From: Armatimonadota bacterium
GTDB taxonomy: Bacteria; Armatimonadota; Fimbriimonadia; Fimbriimonadales; Fimbriimonadaceae
Reading direction: 5' to 3'
Assembly (NCBI GenBank): GCA_027451905.1
Contig: DAIDHV010000006.1
Span: 1-64,000, forward strand
Length of the DNA stretch: 64,000 nucleotides
Made by a program: the position numbers and the translations under genes. A model generated the notes under the pieces. The model saw nothing but the letters and a program-made list of their open reading frames with translations, did no database searches and was not told where the DNA came from. Positions 28,263-37,449 of this stretch are shown in pieces (position 1 is the first letter of the stretch; each line of letters starts with the position of its first letter).

Positions 28263-28268
28263 TATACT
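28263..28268 (+). promoter_or_regulatory. TANNNT -10-like hexamer (TATACT)
   Basis: Ends 7 nt before the ATG at 28276; there is no Shine-Dalgarno, supporting a leaderless start. Confidence 0.55.
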
Positions 28269-28275
28269 TGGCTTC

Positions 28276-29364
28276 ATGCCGGACTCCGAATTTTTGCGGG
28301 AATACCTGCAATATGGGGGTCAGGCCGTTATTGAAGGGGTGATGATGCGTTCACCCAACTATTTTGCAATTGCCTGCAGAGCGCCTAACAACTCTATTGT
28401 GGTGCGGTGCGAGCCAATCGCCAAATCAGACAATATCCGCAAGAAGCTGCTTAAAATTCCTGTTCTGCGGGGCAGCCTCGCCCTTCTCGATGCAATTGCT
28501 CTCGGATCCAGAGCCATGAAGTTTGCCGCATCTGTGCAAATTGATCCTCAATACGCGGATGAGAAAGGCAATCAAAGTTTGACCTCAGAAAGGCAAAGCA
28601 AGCAGGCAGGTGGTGATTCCTCATATTCTGAATCTGGCCCCCAAGCAAAGCCATCTGAAAAAGAGGCAGATCAGACGTCTCCACCGACGATTGTCGCATC
28701 CGATAAGTCCCTTCAATCCGGTGCAGTCGCGGCAACGGTCACGTTTTCCTTGGCGATTGGGCTTCTTGTGTTTGTTTACTTTCCTAACCTTGTTGCCCAG
28801 CACTTGGGATTTTTGAGCGTCCACACTCCTACCCAGCAAAATTTGGCAGCCGGCCTCATTAAAATTGTCTTTTTTCTTGCCTATATCTATGCAATTGGGA
28901 AAATGCCAGATGTTCACCGAGTATTTCAGTACCACGGGGCAGAGCATAAAGCGATCAACACGCTAGAAGCGGGCAGAAAACTTCATCTGGAAGAATGTGA
29001 AAAATCAACTCGGCTCCATCCTCGGTGCGGAACAAGTTTTGCAGTGATTGTGCTCCTTTTAAGCCTTGTCATCATGACTTTTGTGCCCAGATACCCAGTG
29101 CCAGGACTCTCGCTTTTTGCAGAAGTCACCATCCGAGTTGCGGTGGAGATCTTATTTTTGCCCCTGATTGCGGGATTAAGTTATGAACTTCTCAAATTTG
29201 CTGGGACGTTCCGCTCGCAAACCCTCATCATGATCTTCTTTAGGCCCGGGTTATGGATGCAACTGCTGACAACTCAAGAGCCCAAAGTGGATCAAATTGA
29301 AGTTGCGCTTACCTCACTTAAAGAAGTCTTGAAGGCAGAAGGCAAGCTAGAAGGGCTTGTATAA
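28276..29364 (+). CDS. DUF1385 membrane protein
   Basis: A 362-residue protein of the DUF1385 family. The N-terminal signature G-G-Q-A-V-I-E-G-V-M-M-R-S is clear, and the central F-Q-Y-H-G-A-E-H-K-A motif with L-H-P-R-C-G-T-S-F contains conserved His and Cys residues that could bind metal. About four membrane helices are visible. A polar, low-complexity insert lies at about 110-160. The biochemical role of DUF1385 is unknown to me. The ATG at 28276 is chosen because TATACT lies 7 nt upstream and the family signature starts soon after; the frame is open a further 25 codons upstream. Confidence 0.87.
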   Translation: MPDSEFLREYLQYGGQAVIEGVMMRSPNYFAIACRAPNNSIVVRCEPIAKSDNIRKKLLKIPVLRGSLALLDAIALGSRAMKFAASVQIDPQYADEKGNQSLTSERQSKQAGGDSSYSESGPQAKPSEKEADQTSPPTIVASDKSLQSGAVAATVTFSLAIGLLVFVYFPNLVAQHLGFLSVHTPTQQNLAAGLIKIVFFLAYIYAIGKMPDVHRVFQYHGAEHKAINTLEAGRKLHLEECEKSTRLHPRCGTSFAVIVLLLSLVIMTFVPRYPVPGLSLFAEVTIRVAVEILFLPLIAGLSYELLKFAGTFRSQTLIMIFFRPGLWMQLLTTQEPKVDQIEVALTSLKEVLKAEGKLEGLV

Positions 29365-29385
29365 GCCCCAAGAAGGTCGCTGACT

Positions 29386-29697
29386 TTAGCTGTGTCCCAC
29401 AAACAGAACAACCCAAATCGCAACATAGGCTAGGCTTGCGTAGGTGCAAGCTTTGCGCACAAAATCCAAGTTTTGCCTTGCGTAGCGCTGCAGGGCATAC
29501 CACCCCGCGGCTAAGGTTAGGGCTTTTACCAAAACAAACAGCCAATCACTGCGGTCAATAAAAAACCGCATCAACGGATTGACCTCGGTGATCATCCCTT
29601 TCGAGTAGAGAACGGCGGTCGAAATTAGGTCGATAATTCCAATCGCCAAGAACAGCATCAGTGCTCTCGTGGGAAATGCTTGGCGAATTCGCTCCAT
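29386..29697 (-). CDS. DUF5658-type small membrane protein
   Basis: A 103-residue protein with three membrane helices. The N-terminal D-L-I-S-T-A and the E-V-N-P-L-M loop match small DUF5658-like proteins. Function unknown. AGGA about 7 nt upstream supports the ATG at 29697. It starts 18 nt downstream of the carboxypeptidase gene stop, so it is probably the second gene of that transcript. Confidence 0.75.
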   Translation of the reverse strand: MERIRQAFPTRALMLFLAIGIIDLISTAVLYSKGMITEVNPLMRFFIDRSDWLFVLVKALTLAAGWYALQRYARQNLDFVRKACTYASLAYVAIWVVLFVGHS

Positions 29698-29715
29698 ATT
29701 GATTCCTAATGCAAA

Positions 29716-30999
29716 CTACGTGCCAACCGACAAATCTCTTTCGACGGTTTCTAAAATTTTATCTTCAAGCTGCTTTGTTGTTTGGCCTGAACAGTTGTAA
29801 TTGTTTTCAATGAGGCTAAAAATAATCGTCTGTCCATTGCGAAGGGTGAGATAGCCGGAGATCGCACTGACCCTTGTCATAGACCCAGTTTTGCACTGAA
29901 TTTTGTACTTAAGAAGCCGATGGGTCATGGTGCCGCCTCCTGGATGATCTAATAAGGATCTCCAAAGTTCGGCATTAGGCTGTTGAAGGTGCCAAAGCAG
30001 GAGGTTTGCAATGGTCATTGGCTGAACACTGTTCTCCCGGCTCAGGCCGCTTCCATCATCAAGGATGACGTCGTACCCATCAAAGCCTAGGTTCGATTTA
30101 TACCAAGCTCTTTCCTTTTGCAGGGCTTGATCATAGGGATCAGTCAACCTTTGACCTTGAGATGCGGCTAACATCAGCAGGTTTTCGGCGATGTTGTTGT
30201 CGCTGATCTGCAGGCAAGTCCTCATTGTTTTTTCTAGCCGTTGACCAGTGATGACGTAACTTGGTTGACCCTGGGGAGGAGTCGTGGCATATCCGCTAAA
30301 GATTCCAAGCCGACTCGCGGCAACTTGGTCGGGATCGGGCAGGGCGTATCTGTCGAGCCTGCCATTTGGGTTCGGAAGCTGGCCGGTCAGCTCAACCGTA
30401 TGCTTCCAAGGATCATAAGTGTCGACAAAGGTGGGGTTATGGCGCTCGGTCCAGACAATTCGGTTGCCATAAGAGTGAGGCATGAGTCTTGGCTTGCCAT
30501 GAACGGCATCGAGTTCGATGGCCCCTCGATCTAAGGTCAAGGCGTCAACTTGAGCCGTGTAATAGTAGGGAAGATCACCAAGCTCCCAATCTCCATTCCA
30601 GCCTCCTCGATACGCTTCCCAAATCTTGACCGGCTCTTTGTGGTTGAGGTGCAGTTGTTTTGCGGCGAGATCAAGCTGCTGGGGACTCAGAAGCGGGTCA
30701 CCAGTGGATTCGATGACGACTTCCTTTCCGGATTTCCAAATCAATGTTTTGGGCCTGTAATTTGGGCCCAAGACTGCCAACGCATAGGTAGCGGCAAAAA
30801 GTTTATTGTTACTGGCAGGGACCAGCCTTGTGCGGGCGTGTTTGGAAAAAAGAATGTTGCCATCGCTGTCTTCAAACACACATCCTAATTCGGCTCCGCT
30901 CCACGGCCTCAGGTGATAGATCGCGGTAAGATCGTGCCGCAATGTGTTGACCCTATCTGCCATGGTTTGATGAGCCAGAATAGGATTTGGCAAAAACAT
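29716..30999 (-). CDS. dacB: D-alanyl-D-alanine carboxypeptidase/endopeptidase (S13)
   Basis: A 427-residue PBP4-type enzyme that trims or cuts peptidoglycan peptides. The active-site motifs are P-A-S-N-N-K (SxxK), S-D-N-N (SxN) and K-T-G-S. It is shorter than E. coli DacB (about 477). The N-terminus M-F-L-P-N-P-I-L-A-H lacks the usual basic region and long hydrophobic core of a signal peptide, and the frame closes upstream at a stop, so no longer version exists. TAACCT lies 7 nt before the ATG. How it reaches the periplasm is unclear. Confidence 0.88.
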   Translation of the reverse strand: MFLPNPILAHQTMADRVNTLRHDLTAIYHLRPWSGAELGCVFEDSDGNILFSKHARTRLVPASNNKLFAATYALAVLGPNYRPKTLIWKSGKEVVIESTGDPLLSPQQLDLAAKQLHLNHKEPVKIWEAYRGGWNGDWELGDLPYYYTAQVDALTLDRGAIELDAVHGKPRLMPHSYGNRIVWTERHNPTFVDTYDPWKHTVELTGQLPNPNGRLDRYALPDPDQVAASRLGIFSGYATTPPQGQPSYVITGQRLEKTMRTCLQISDNNIAENLLMLAASQGQRLTDPYDQALQKERAWYKSNLGFDGYDVILDDGSGLSRENSVQPMTIANLLLWHLQQPNAELWRSLLDHPGGGTMTHRLLKYKIQCKTGSMTRVSAISGYLTLRNGQTIIFSLIENNYNCSGQTTKQLEDKILETVERDLSVGT

Positions 31000-31006
31000 A
31001 CAGATA

Positions 31007-31012
31007 AGGTTA
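31007..31012 (-). promoter_or_regulatory. TANNNT -10-like hexamer (TAACCT)
   Basis: On the minus strand it ends 7 nt before the dacB ATG at 30999. No Shine-Dalgarno. Confidence 0.5.
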
Positions 31013-31106
31013 TCAGGTTGTTGCTCGGGTCACCAGCCCGACTAGTGAGGAAACTCGAGCTTAGGTAAGTGTGCAATAACCCTCTTAAAAACAGAGTCGA
31101 TGAACT

Positions 31107-32138
31107 CTAAGATGCTTGCTCTTCCGGAAAGACAGGCTCATCAACATGATCAGATTCACACAACTCGATATCATGGGCCATTTGGATGGCATAAGCCCTT
31201 AACAGCGGATCGGGCTCTTGTTTAGCCATGTCCCGAATCGCATCGATGACTTCAGAGGTTAAAGATGGAACCCACTCAACAACATGAAAGAGGCCATGGA
31301 TGGCACTGCGTCTTCCAATTTTGCTTGGACTCTTAAGGCACTCAATGAGTGTGGATCCGCCTTGATAATCAGGCAGGTGGCCCCCCAAGACAACACCCGC
31401 TTTGTAGGCAACCCTCGCGATATCGTCTTCAGCGGTCCAAATCAGATTTTTCATTGCCTCAATTGCTAGTCGAACTTCTTCGCTTGAATGACAGTATTCA
31501 GGCAAGTCTTCGAACATGTCTAACACACACCATTGAGCCCCTCGACGGTTGGGATGGCGATTTGACTTTAAGATCTCAATGAGGGCAAGGCCATACAGGC
31601 GGCTGGAGGCTTGTTGTTCAATTTCAATGCGGGCTTCATTGGCAACATCCCGATCCTTGCAAAAAAGGACTTTGAGCAAATTTTCGGGTGCGAGGTCATG
31701 GACGTGGCCCCGAAATCGAGAGGAAAGACCGAGTACCTCCGAAATAGAGAACATTCTTTGAAAGAACGGCTCAGATTTTTCTTGCAGAAGCTGGATGCAA
31801 GTGGCGTGATTTGTTCCCTTAACATCAATCCACAGGCCAGGGCAACGGGCAAAAAAACCAAATTGATTCTCTGCAGTTTCAACAAGGTATGTCTCGTTAT
31901 GAATTTCAACTTCATGGGTTCCTTTCCAATCTGTATCCGAAACATGAAATAGTGCCGCTTCGGAGGGAGGTGGCCATCGGAATTTGATTCGGGGTCCCAG
32001 ATCAAGTGCGGCGGATTCTGGCACAGACAGCAACCACGCGTCCAGTGAGTCTCGTAGCTCTATTGCCGCCTCAACTGGTGCAATTTCATGGCTTAATCGC
32101 GACAAGCCATCACCTGTTTGGACGTCTTCCGTATTCAT
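31107..32138 (-). CDS. HEAT-like repeat protein
   Basis: A 343-residue soluble protein. The N-terminal 150 residues form an unrecognised acidic, mixed alpha/beta region. The C-terminal half is built of helical pairs resembling HEAT/armadillo-type repeats (R-R-G-A-Q-W-C-V-L-D-M-F, I-G-R-R-S-A-I-H-G-L-F, L-L-R-A-Y-A-I-Q-M-A). Such repeats usually bind proteins. No signal peptide or catalytic motif is visible. It stands alone between dacB and the peroxidase gene. Confidence 0.65.
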   Translation of the reverse strand: MNTEDVQTGDGLSRLSHEIAPVEAAIELRDSLDAWLLSVPESAALDLGPRIKFRWPPPSEAALFHVSDTDWKGTHEVEIHNETYLVETAENQFGFFARCPGLWIDVKGTNHATCIQLLQEKSEPFFQRMFSISEVLGLSSRFRGHVHDLAPENLLKVLFCKDRDVANEARIEIEQQASSRLYGLALIEILKSNRHPNRRGAQWCVLDMFEDLPEYCHSSEEVRLAIEAMKNLIWTAEDDIARVAYKAGVVLGGHLPDYQGGSTLIECLKSPSKIGRRSAIHGLFHVVEWVPSLTSEVIDAIRDMAKQEPDPLLRAYAIQMAHDIELCESDHVDEPVFPEEQAS

Positions 32139-32280
32139 GAGTTCAGGTCAAACGCAGACTGCATCTGTAGTGTCATGTTACGATATAAGACGCCGCCAGC
32201 GCAGATTTCAATCTAACCACTTGACTTTCAATGACTAGTGAAAGCCATCAGAGGGCAATCTTGCCGTGTGAAAAAGAAAA

Positions 32281-32880
32281 CTAGGGAGTCGCTTTTTCGG
32301 CAAGAGTCTTTTTGATCATGCTGATAACGTCTTTTGAATCTGGCAGATGGCCTGGGTCAATTCTCATCACAACGTTGCCATTTCGATCAATCAAGAACTT
32401 TTCGAAATTCCACTGAATCGGTCGCTGTGGAGTGTCACTGTGAGCAATTAGCCATTGATACAGAGGGGCCTCGTCGGGCCCTTTCACATCCAATTTGGCA
32501 AACATGGGGAAGGTCACATGATAGGTGCTGGTGCAGAAGGCTTTGATCTGCTGGTTGTCACCGGGCTCTTGGTTCATGAAGTCGTTTTCGGGAAATCCCA
32601 AAACCTCAAAACCTTGCTTGTGATACTTCGCATAGATTTTTTCGAGCCGAGCGTACTGAGGTGTGTTTCCGCACAAGCTGGCCACATTGACGATCAAAAG
32701 AACCTTGCCTTTGTATTTAGATAGCTTGGTTGGGTGCCCATCAATGTTTGGCACTTTGAAGTCATAAAGAGATTTTGGCAAAGGTGCCGGCGTGGGGTTT
32801 GGACCCTGATGAGAAGCCGTAGCAATGGCAATGACGCTGCCAACCGCAATAAACGACAAGGACATAAGGACGCCTTTCAT
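32281..32880 (-). CDS. exported glutathione peroxidase-like protein
   Basis: A 199-residue thiol peroxidase with a signal peptide (about 1-23). The peroxidatic cysteine sits in N-V-A-S-L-C-G (Cys70) and the W-N-F motif (Trp157, Asn158) is intact. The second motif, normally F-P-C-N-Q-F, reads F-P-E-N-D-F, so the tetrad glutamine is replaced by Asp100. A resolving-type Cys is present in F-C-T (Cys116), implying a thioredoxin-dependent two-Cys mechanism. The ATG at 32880 is preferred; a GTG three codons upstream is possible. Confidence 0.88.
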   Translation of the reverse strand: MKGVLMSLSFIAVGSVIAIATASHQGPNPTPAPLPKSLYDFKVPNIDGHPTKLSKYKGKVLLIVNVASLCGNTPQYARLEKIYAKYHKQGFEVLGFPENDFMNQEPGDNQQIKAFCTSTYHVTFPMFAKLDVKGPDEAPLYQWLIAHSDTPQRPIQWNFEKFLIDRNGNVVMRIDPGHLPDSKDVISMIKKTLAEKATP

Positions 32881-32997
32881 GATATTCACTACGAATGATG
32901 ATCTCTTAAGATTTCCAAATAGTTTGGTGTCTTCATGAAATGGCTCCTGATTTTTAAGACATTTTGATTTTCCTTTTGGGAAACAACCAATTCAGCC

Positions 32998-34398
32998 CTA
33001 CGCCGAGCACTTGAGGGCGAGATCATAAAAGATGCGAGCGTAGATTTTGGCCATTTTCAGAAGGTGGTCCACTTTTATTCTTTCGTCGGTTTGATGGGCC
33101 CCTCCATCACCTAGCCAGCCCGTACCAATGCTGACCGTATTAGGAACAGCGCGCGCATAGGTGCCTCCTCCCATTGTAAAGGGCTCAGTCATGTCATCAG
33201 TTTCTGCTCGATAGGCGTCAACAATTGTTGAAATCAGTCGGGAATCCTTGGCAAAGTAAAGCCCTTTGCTGAGGTGAGGCAATTGAACCGACGCTCCAAT
33301 CTGCAATCCACTTAATTTGGAATTAGCCCGATCAAGCAAATCAGATTCACTCCAAGCCGTCGGGCATCGAACATTGACGGTGAAGACAAGGTTGTCTCCA
33401 ACCGTGTCAATAATTCCCACATTTGAAGTCAAATCTCCGGTCGCATCTTCGCGGCCATGAATTCCTAAGCCAACGCCGCTGGGATGGCAAAAGCCAAGGA
33501 GTTTCTCAAAATACTCAGCCTCTTTTGGGGGGCAAATGCCAACCATGGCTCGGAAAATTCTCGTGAGGGCAGAGTCACCGAGAAAGGGAGTTGATCCATG
33601 GGCCGCCTTGCCGTGAGATACCAGATGAAGCTGGCTTCCAGACCAGTGGAATTCAATATTTTTGTCCCAGTAAGATTCAGACTTGTCCATTGCAAAAGTT
33701 GCAATTTCGGGATGAAAGATAATGACGGCTTTGGCATGATCAATCACAATATTGGGCCTCTGACCACCGGTGATCGAAGCGACTTCTAAAGGCTCTTTCA
33801 TTCTAGGAACTGAAACGATGAGATCAGCAATGCCTTTTTCGGCGTAGCAGCAGGGCCAGCCGGAATCGGGGGCTACCCCAAAAGTTGGGGCTTCTTCGGT
33901 TTGGACGTACCGCTCCACACACTTAAAGCCTGATTCTTCGTTGCATCCAAACGCTTGACGAAACCTTACATTGAGTTCTGGACAGCATTCCTTGATGGCT
34001 CTTAAAGCGTAAAAGCTAGCCATGGTTGGGCTTTTGTCATCCACTGCCCCTCGGGCATAAATATAGCCATCATGAATTTCGGCTCCAAACTCGGGGTACT
34101 TCCAACCCGGTCCCGTTGGCACCACGTCAAGGTGACCCAAAGACAAGATCAGGTCTTTTCCATGTCCAAAATCGGCAAAACCCAGGTAGCCATCTAAATC
34201 TGTTGTGGCAAATCCGTACTCATTAGCAAGGTCAAGAGCCAGATCGAGGGCTTTTCGGTTACCTTCGCCAAACGGAGCCATAGGCATGGCTGGACTTTCA
34301 ACCGAGGGGATTTGGAGCATGGCGCGATCGTCGGCAATGAGATCAGCTTCGTGAGATTCTAACCAAGCGTGGAGTTTTTGGATGGCGTTCTCTTGCAT
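32998..34398 (-). CDS. M20 dipeptidase (PepV-like)
   Basis: A 466-residue zinc aminopeptidase/dipeptidase of peptidase family M20, acting on small peptides in the cytoplasm. Metal and catalytic residues are in G-H-L-D-V-V-P, G-A-V-D-D-K-S-P, N-E-E-S-G and P-D-S-G-W-P. The T-M-G-G-G-T-Y-A-R segment near the C-terminus is typical of PepV (carnosinase-like Xaa-His dipeptidases). The ATG at 34398 lies exactly 6 nt after TAACCT; a TTG just before it is less likely. The gene is on its own, divergent from secDF. Confidence 0.9.
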   Translation of the reverse strand: MQENAIQKLHAWLESHEADLIADDRAMLQIPSVESPAMPMAPFGEGNRKALDLALDLANEYGFATTDLDGYLGFADFGHGKDLILSLGHLDVVPTGPGWKYPEFGAEIHDGYIYARGAVDDKSPTMASFYALRAIKECCPELNVRFRQAFGCNEESGFKCVERYVQTEEAPTFGVAPDSGWPCCYAEKGIADLIVSVPRMKEPLEVASITGGQRPNIVIDHAKAVIIFHPEIATFAMDKSESYWDKNIEFHWSGSQLHLVSHGKAAHGSTPFLGDSALTRIFRAMVGICPPKEAEYFEKLLGFCHPSGVGLGIHGREDATGDLTSNVGIIDTVGDNLVFTVNVRCPTAWSESDLLDRANSKLSGLQIGASVQLPHLSKGLYFAKDSRLISTIVDAYRAETDDMTEPFTMGGGTYARAVPNTVSIGTGWLGDGGAHQTDERIKVDHLLKMAKIYARIFYDLALKCSA

Positions 34399-34404
34399 CA
34401 AGTA

Positions 34405-34410
34405 AGGTTA
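34405..34410 (-). promoter_or_regulatory. TANNNT -10-like hexamer (TAACCT)
   Basis: On the minus strand it ends 6 nt before the ATG at 34398, with the same hexamer as upstream of dacB. Confidence 0.5.
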
Positions 34411-34578
34411 CCGCCGAGTAGGAACTTCGTTTTGAGGATGCCATCGGTGGCCCTCATCCTGGCTGAATTTAGAAGGGAACGGAAGATTTTTAATCCAAGG
34501 CAGGCTGGAGGAACTAGAATTGAACTTTGGTTAAGGTGAATTGGTATACTTCCTAGTCGCCACAGGGGGCGGATTAGT

Positions 34579-37194
34579 TTGCAAAAACGAGGCTTCAGTT
34601 ATCTCATCTTTACAATAGTGCTGGGCATCATTGCCGGCCTACTTTATAAATTTCGACCATATCATCTTGGTTTAGACGTTCAGGGTGGTGTTCGATTTAC
34701 TTACCAAGTTGAGCTAAACCAAGAAGCGCAAACCCACCTTGCAAATCAGTCGATGGGAGCAATTCTCGACAAAACCGTCAGAATCCTTCAAAATCGAGTC
34801 TCTGGTTTGGCAGGAGCTACGGAAGGGACGGTTCAGGTCAAAGGCGCCGACCAACTGATCGTTGAACTTCCGGGAGTCAAAGACCCCGCTCAGGCAGCAA
34901 AGCTGATTGGCTCAAGCGCAAGTTTGAGGACATATTGGGCTCAAAATGTTCAAACTCAGGCCCAACAATACAGACGGTACGCGATTGCCAACAACGATAC
35001 ATCTTCGAAGAATCCCGTTGTTACCTTTACCGACACCTTTACCCATCAAACAATCACGCCAGACAATCCTGAATACGCCCAAATGATCAAGGGTTGGAAG
35101 CTTTTGGTCACTGGCGACGAACTGCAATCTGCGACCCCAGAACCGCTTGGAAACGGCAAGTATCGGCCTACGATGACATTTACATCGGCAGGCGGTCAAG
35201 CTCTTCAATCTTGGAGCCAGGCTCACCTTGATCAGGGTGAAATGGTGGCTTTTGTTCTCGACGGCAAAGTCCTCCAGATAGCACCTGTCGCCAATGGACA
35301 AACCCTTGGGCAGACGATTGAAGTTCAGGGCGAATTCACCGGATCTTATGTTCGGGGATTGACCGATCTGCTCAATGCCGGTGCGTTGCCAGTTGACCTC
35401 AAACTTTTAAGCAGTCAAACCGTAGACCCAACAATTGGTAAGTTTGCCTTGCAGAGGATGGTCTTGGCCGGTCTTATCGCCTTTGGCGTGATTTGTGCCT
35501 ACCTCATCGTCTACTACGCCTTTCCGGGCATCGTGGCCGCCCTCGCTCTGTCTCTGTACTGTCTGTTCACTCTAACTGCTCTCAAATTGATTGGGGCGAC
35601 GTTCAGCTTGGCGGCAATTGCGGGCTTTGTTTTATCGGTGGGCATGGCAGTTGATGCCAACATTTTAGTCTTTGAACGTTTCAAAGAAGAAATAAAACGG
35701 GGAAGAGGTCTGCATGATGCTCTCAATCTTGGCTTCAAGCGAGCTTTCCCGGCAATTCTAGACTCCAACGCTTGTTCGGTGCTTACCGCCTTTATGCTTG
35801 CCGAGTTGGGTACCGGGCCTGTGAAAGGATTTGCAACCACTTTAATCATTGGTGTGCTTATTTCTTTGTTTACAGCTGTGACGGTTACAAGAAGCCTCTT
35901 GCTCTTCCTGACCGATTCTGGAATTGGGAACGACCTCAAATTCTATGCTCTCAAGCGAAATTGGTTTGGAGAGCATCTGGAAGGATCTGCCAACGCCGAG
36001 CCCCTGCAAATTGTTAATAATGCCAAGAAGTGGTTTTCTATCACCGCGGCGATAGTTGCCATTGGCCTTGTATTTATTGGACTGAAGGGCCTGAAATTTA
36101 ATGTTGAATTTACGGGTGGGCTTGAGGCAACCTTTGCTCGAAGTGCAAACTTCCCGGACCAAGCTCAGATCAATTCAAACCTAACGAAAGCGGGGATGAG
36201 GGGATCCAATGTTCAGTTTTCGTCTGATCCCAAGCGGGGACCCTTGGTTGATATTACGATCCCCAATGAAGCTAATCAACTCAGCCACTTAGATCCCGAT
36301 CAGCAAAGTGCTCTTGTGGTGAAAGACGCTGGCCTTCCCGTGGGCACCAAGCCCCTTAGCAGCTCCTTTGTTAGCCCAACAATTCAGGCAGAGATTATTG
36401 CAGACGCAGTCTGGGGAATCTTAGGAAGCTTTAGCCTCATCGTTATTTATTTGGCGATCCGGTTTGGTTACATGTTGGGAAGCGTCAAGAATGGACTTCG
36501 ATTTGGCCTTACGGCAATTGCGACAGGAGTCAAAGATATCGTTGTGATTCTTGGAGTTGCGGCCGTGCTAGGGAAGTTATTGAACTGGGAGTTGAGCTCT
36601 TTATTCATTCCTGCGATGCTGACGGTTGTCGGTTTTTCGGTACACGATAAGATCGTTATTTTCGATAGAATCCGCGAAAACTTAAGGCGTCCACTGCCAG
36701 GCGAAACGTTTGAGCACTTGGTTAATCGATCGGTCACTCAGTCTTTTGCTCGATCCATCAATACGGCGGCAGCGGTTGTGGTTACTCTTCTGATTCTTGT
36801 GATCTTTGGCACAACTACGATAGACCTGAAGTTCTTCTTGATCATCATGCTTTCTGGTATCGCCTGGGGTACGTACTCTAGCATTTACACTGCGGCACCG
36901 CTACTGAACTGGTGGGAGACGATGGTCTTGAATAAATTTGGTCCCGACGCTACTTTGATGGTTTCCGTGCGGAATCAGGCGGCTGCGGCAGCCTATCATT
37001 ACACGCCAGAGGCCACGGTTCCAACTCCGACGAAACCAAAGAGCAAGCCTAAAGCCGAAGCTCCTACCGCTCCAGTTGCTCCGACCGTGAATCAAACTCC
37101 TACTGCAACAAACAGTGGAAGAAGTTACGGCCAAGTAAGAAGAGCTAGCCAGGCTAGGCAAAAGAACACTGAATTTGATGATGAAGATATTTAG
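34579..37194 (+). CDS. secDF: SecDF fusion, protein export accessory
   Basis: An 871-residue fused SecD and SecF that uses the proton gradient to pull proteins out of the SecYEG channel. The SecD half (about 1-440) has one N-terminal helix, the G-L-D-V-Q-G-G-V motif, a large periplasmic domain and five helices with G-M-A-V-D-A-N-I-L-V-F-E-R. The SecF half (about 470-780) repeats the pattern with F-T-G-G and V-G-F-S-V-H-D-K-I-V-I-F-D-R. A Pro/Ala/Lys-rich cytoplasmic tail of about 60 residues ends the protein. The start is TTG with a weak GGGGG 10 nt upstream; TATACT at 34545-34550 is a likely -10 with a leader of about 20-25 nt. Confidence 0.95.
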   Translation: MQKRGFSYLIFTIVLGIIAGLLYKFRPYHLGLDVQGGVRFTYQVELNQEAQTHLANQSMGAILDKTVRILQNRVSGLAGATEGTVQVKGADQLIVELPGVKDPAQAAKLIGSSASLRTYWAQNVQTQAQQYRRYAIANNDTSSKNPVVTFTDTFTHQTITPDNPEYAQMIKGWKLLVTGDELQSATPEPLGNGKYRPTMTFTSAGGQALQSWSQAHLDQGEMVAFVLDGKVLQIAPVANGQTLGQTIEVQGEFTGSYVRGLTDLLNAGALPVDLKLLSSQTVDPTIGKFALQRMVLAGLIAFGVICAYLIVYYAFPGIVAALALSLYCLFTLTALKLIGATFSLAAIAGFVLSVGMAVDANILVFERFKEEIKRGRGLHDALNLGFKRAFPAILDSNACSVLTAFMLAELGTGPVKGFATTLIIGVLISLFTAVTVTRSLLLFLTDSGIGNDLKFYALKRNWFGEHLEGSANAEPLQIVNNAKKWFSITAAIVAIGLVFIGLKGLKFNVEFTGGLEATFARSANFPDQAQINSNLTKAGMRGSNVQFSSDPKRGPLVDITIPNEANQLSHLDPDQQSALVVKDAGLPVGTKPLSSSFVSPTIQAEIIADAVWGILGSFSLIVIYLAIRFGYMLGSVKNGLRFGLTAIATGVKDIVVILGVAAVLGKLLNWELSSLFIPAMLTVVGFSVHDKIVIFDRIRENLRRPLPGETFEHLVNRSVTQSFARSINTAAAVVVTLLILVIFGTTTIDLKFFLIIMLSGIAWGTYSSIYTAAPLLNWWETMVLNKFGPDATLMVSVRNQAAAAAYHYTPEATVPTPTKPKSKPKAEAPTAPVAPTVNQTPTATNSGRSYGQVRRASQARQKNTEFDDEDI

Positions 37195-37266
37195 GGCTGC
37201 TTGAGAGCTCAAATTATCTTCAAAACTCTCCAGTTGGGTTGAAGGCAGTGCAAGGAAGGTTTTTAT

Positions 37267-37419
37267 CAATTGCCGATTCATGGCAATTGTTCAAAATAAC
37301 CGTCTGATGTGCGCGGGATTCAGACGGTTACCTACGATGTTCAGGTTCAAGGCACCTTCACAGCGCGTCCCGGCTGCTGCCGGGCTAGGTGGGTTTTGAG
37401 TTCCTCAAAACCCACCTAG
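37267..37419. repeat. cluster of four hairpins between secDF and era
   Basis: The gap between the convergent genes holds successive inverted repeats: CAATTGCC/GGCAATTG (37267-37274, 37282-37289), AACCGTCTG/CAGACGGTT (about 37307-37329), CCCGGC/GCCGGG (37369-37374, 37379-37384) and a perfect 16-bp stem with a 3-base loop (37385-37400, 37404-37419). None has a clear T tract on the plus strand. This could be a dense terminator region or a structured non-coding RNA on either strand. Confidence 0.6.
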
Positions 37420-37449
37420 AACCGTGCGGATTCAAAAATCCACAAAGAA

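Noticed and set aside
37280-37399. 39-codon frame within the secDF-era hairpin cluster
   Set aside because: It is open by chance through the hairpins, has no Shine-Dalgarno and no recognisable composition.
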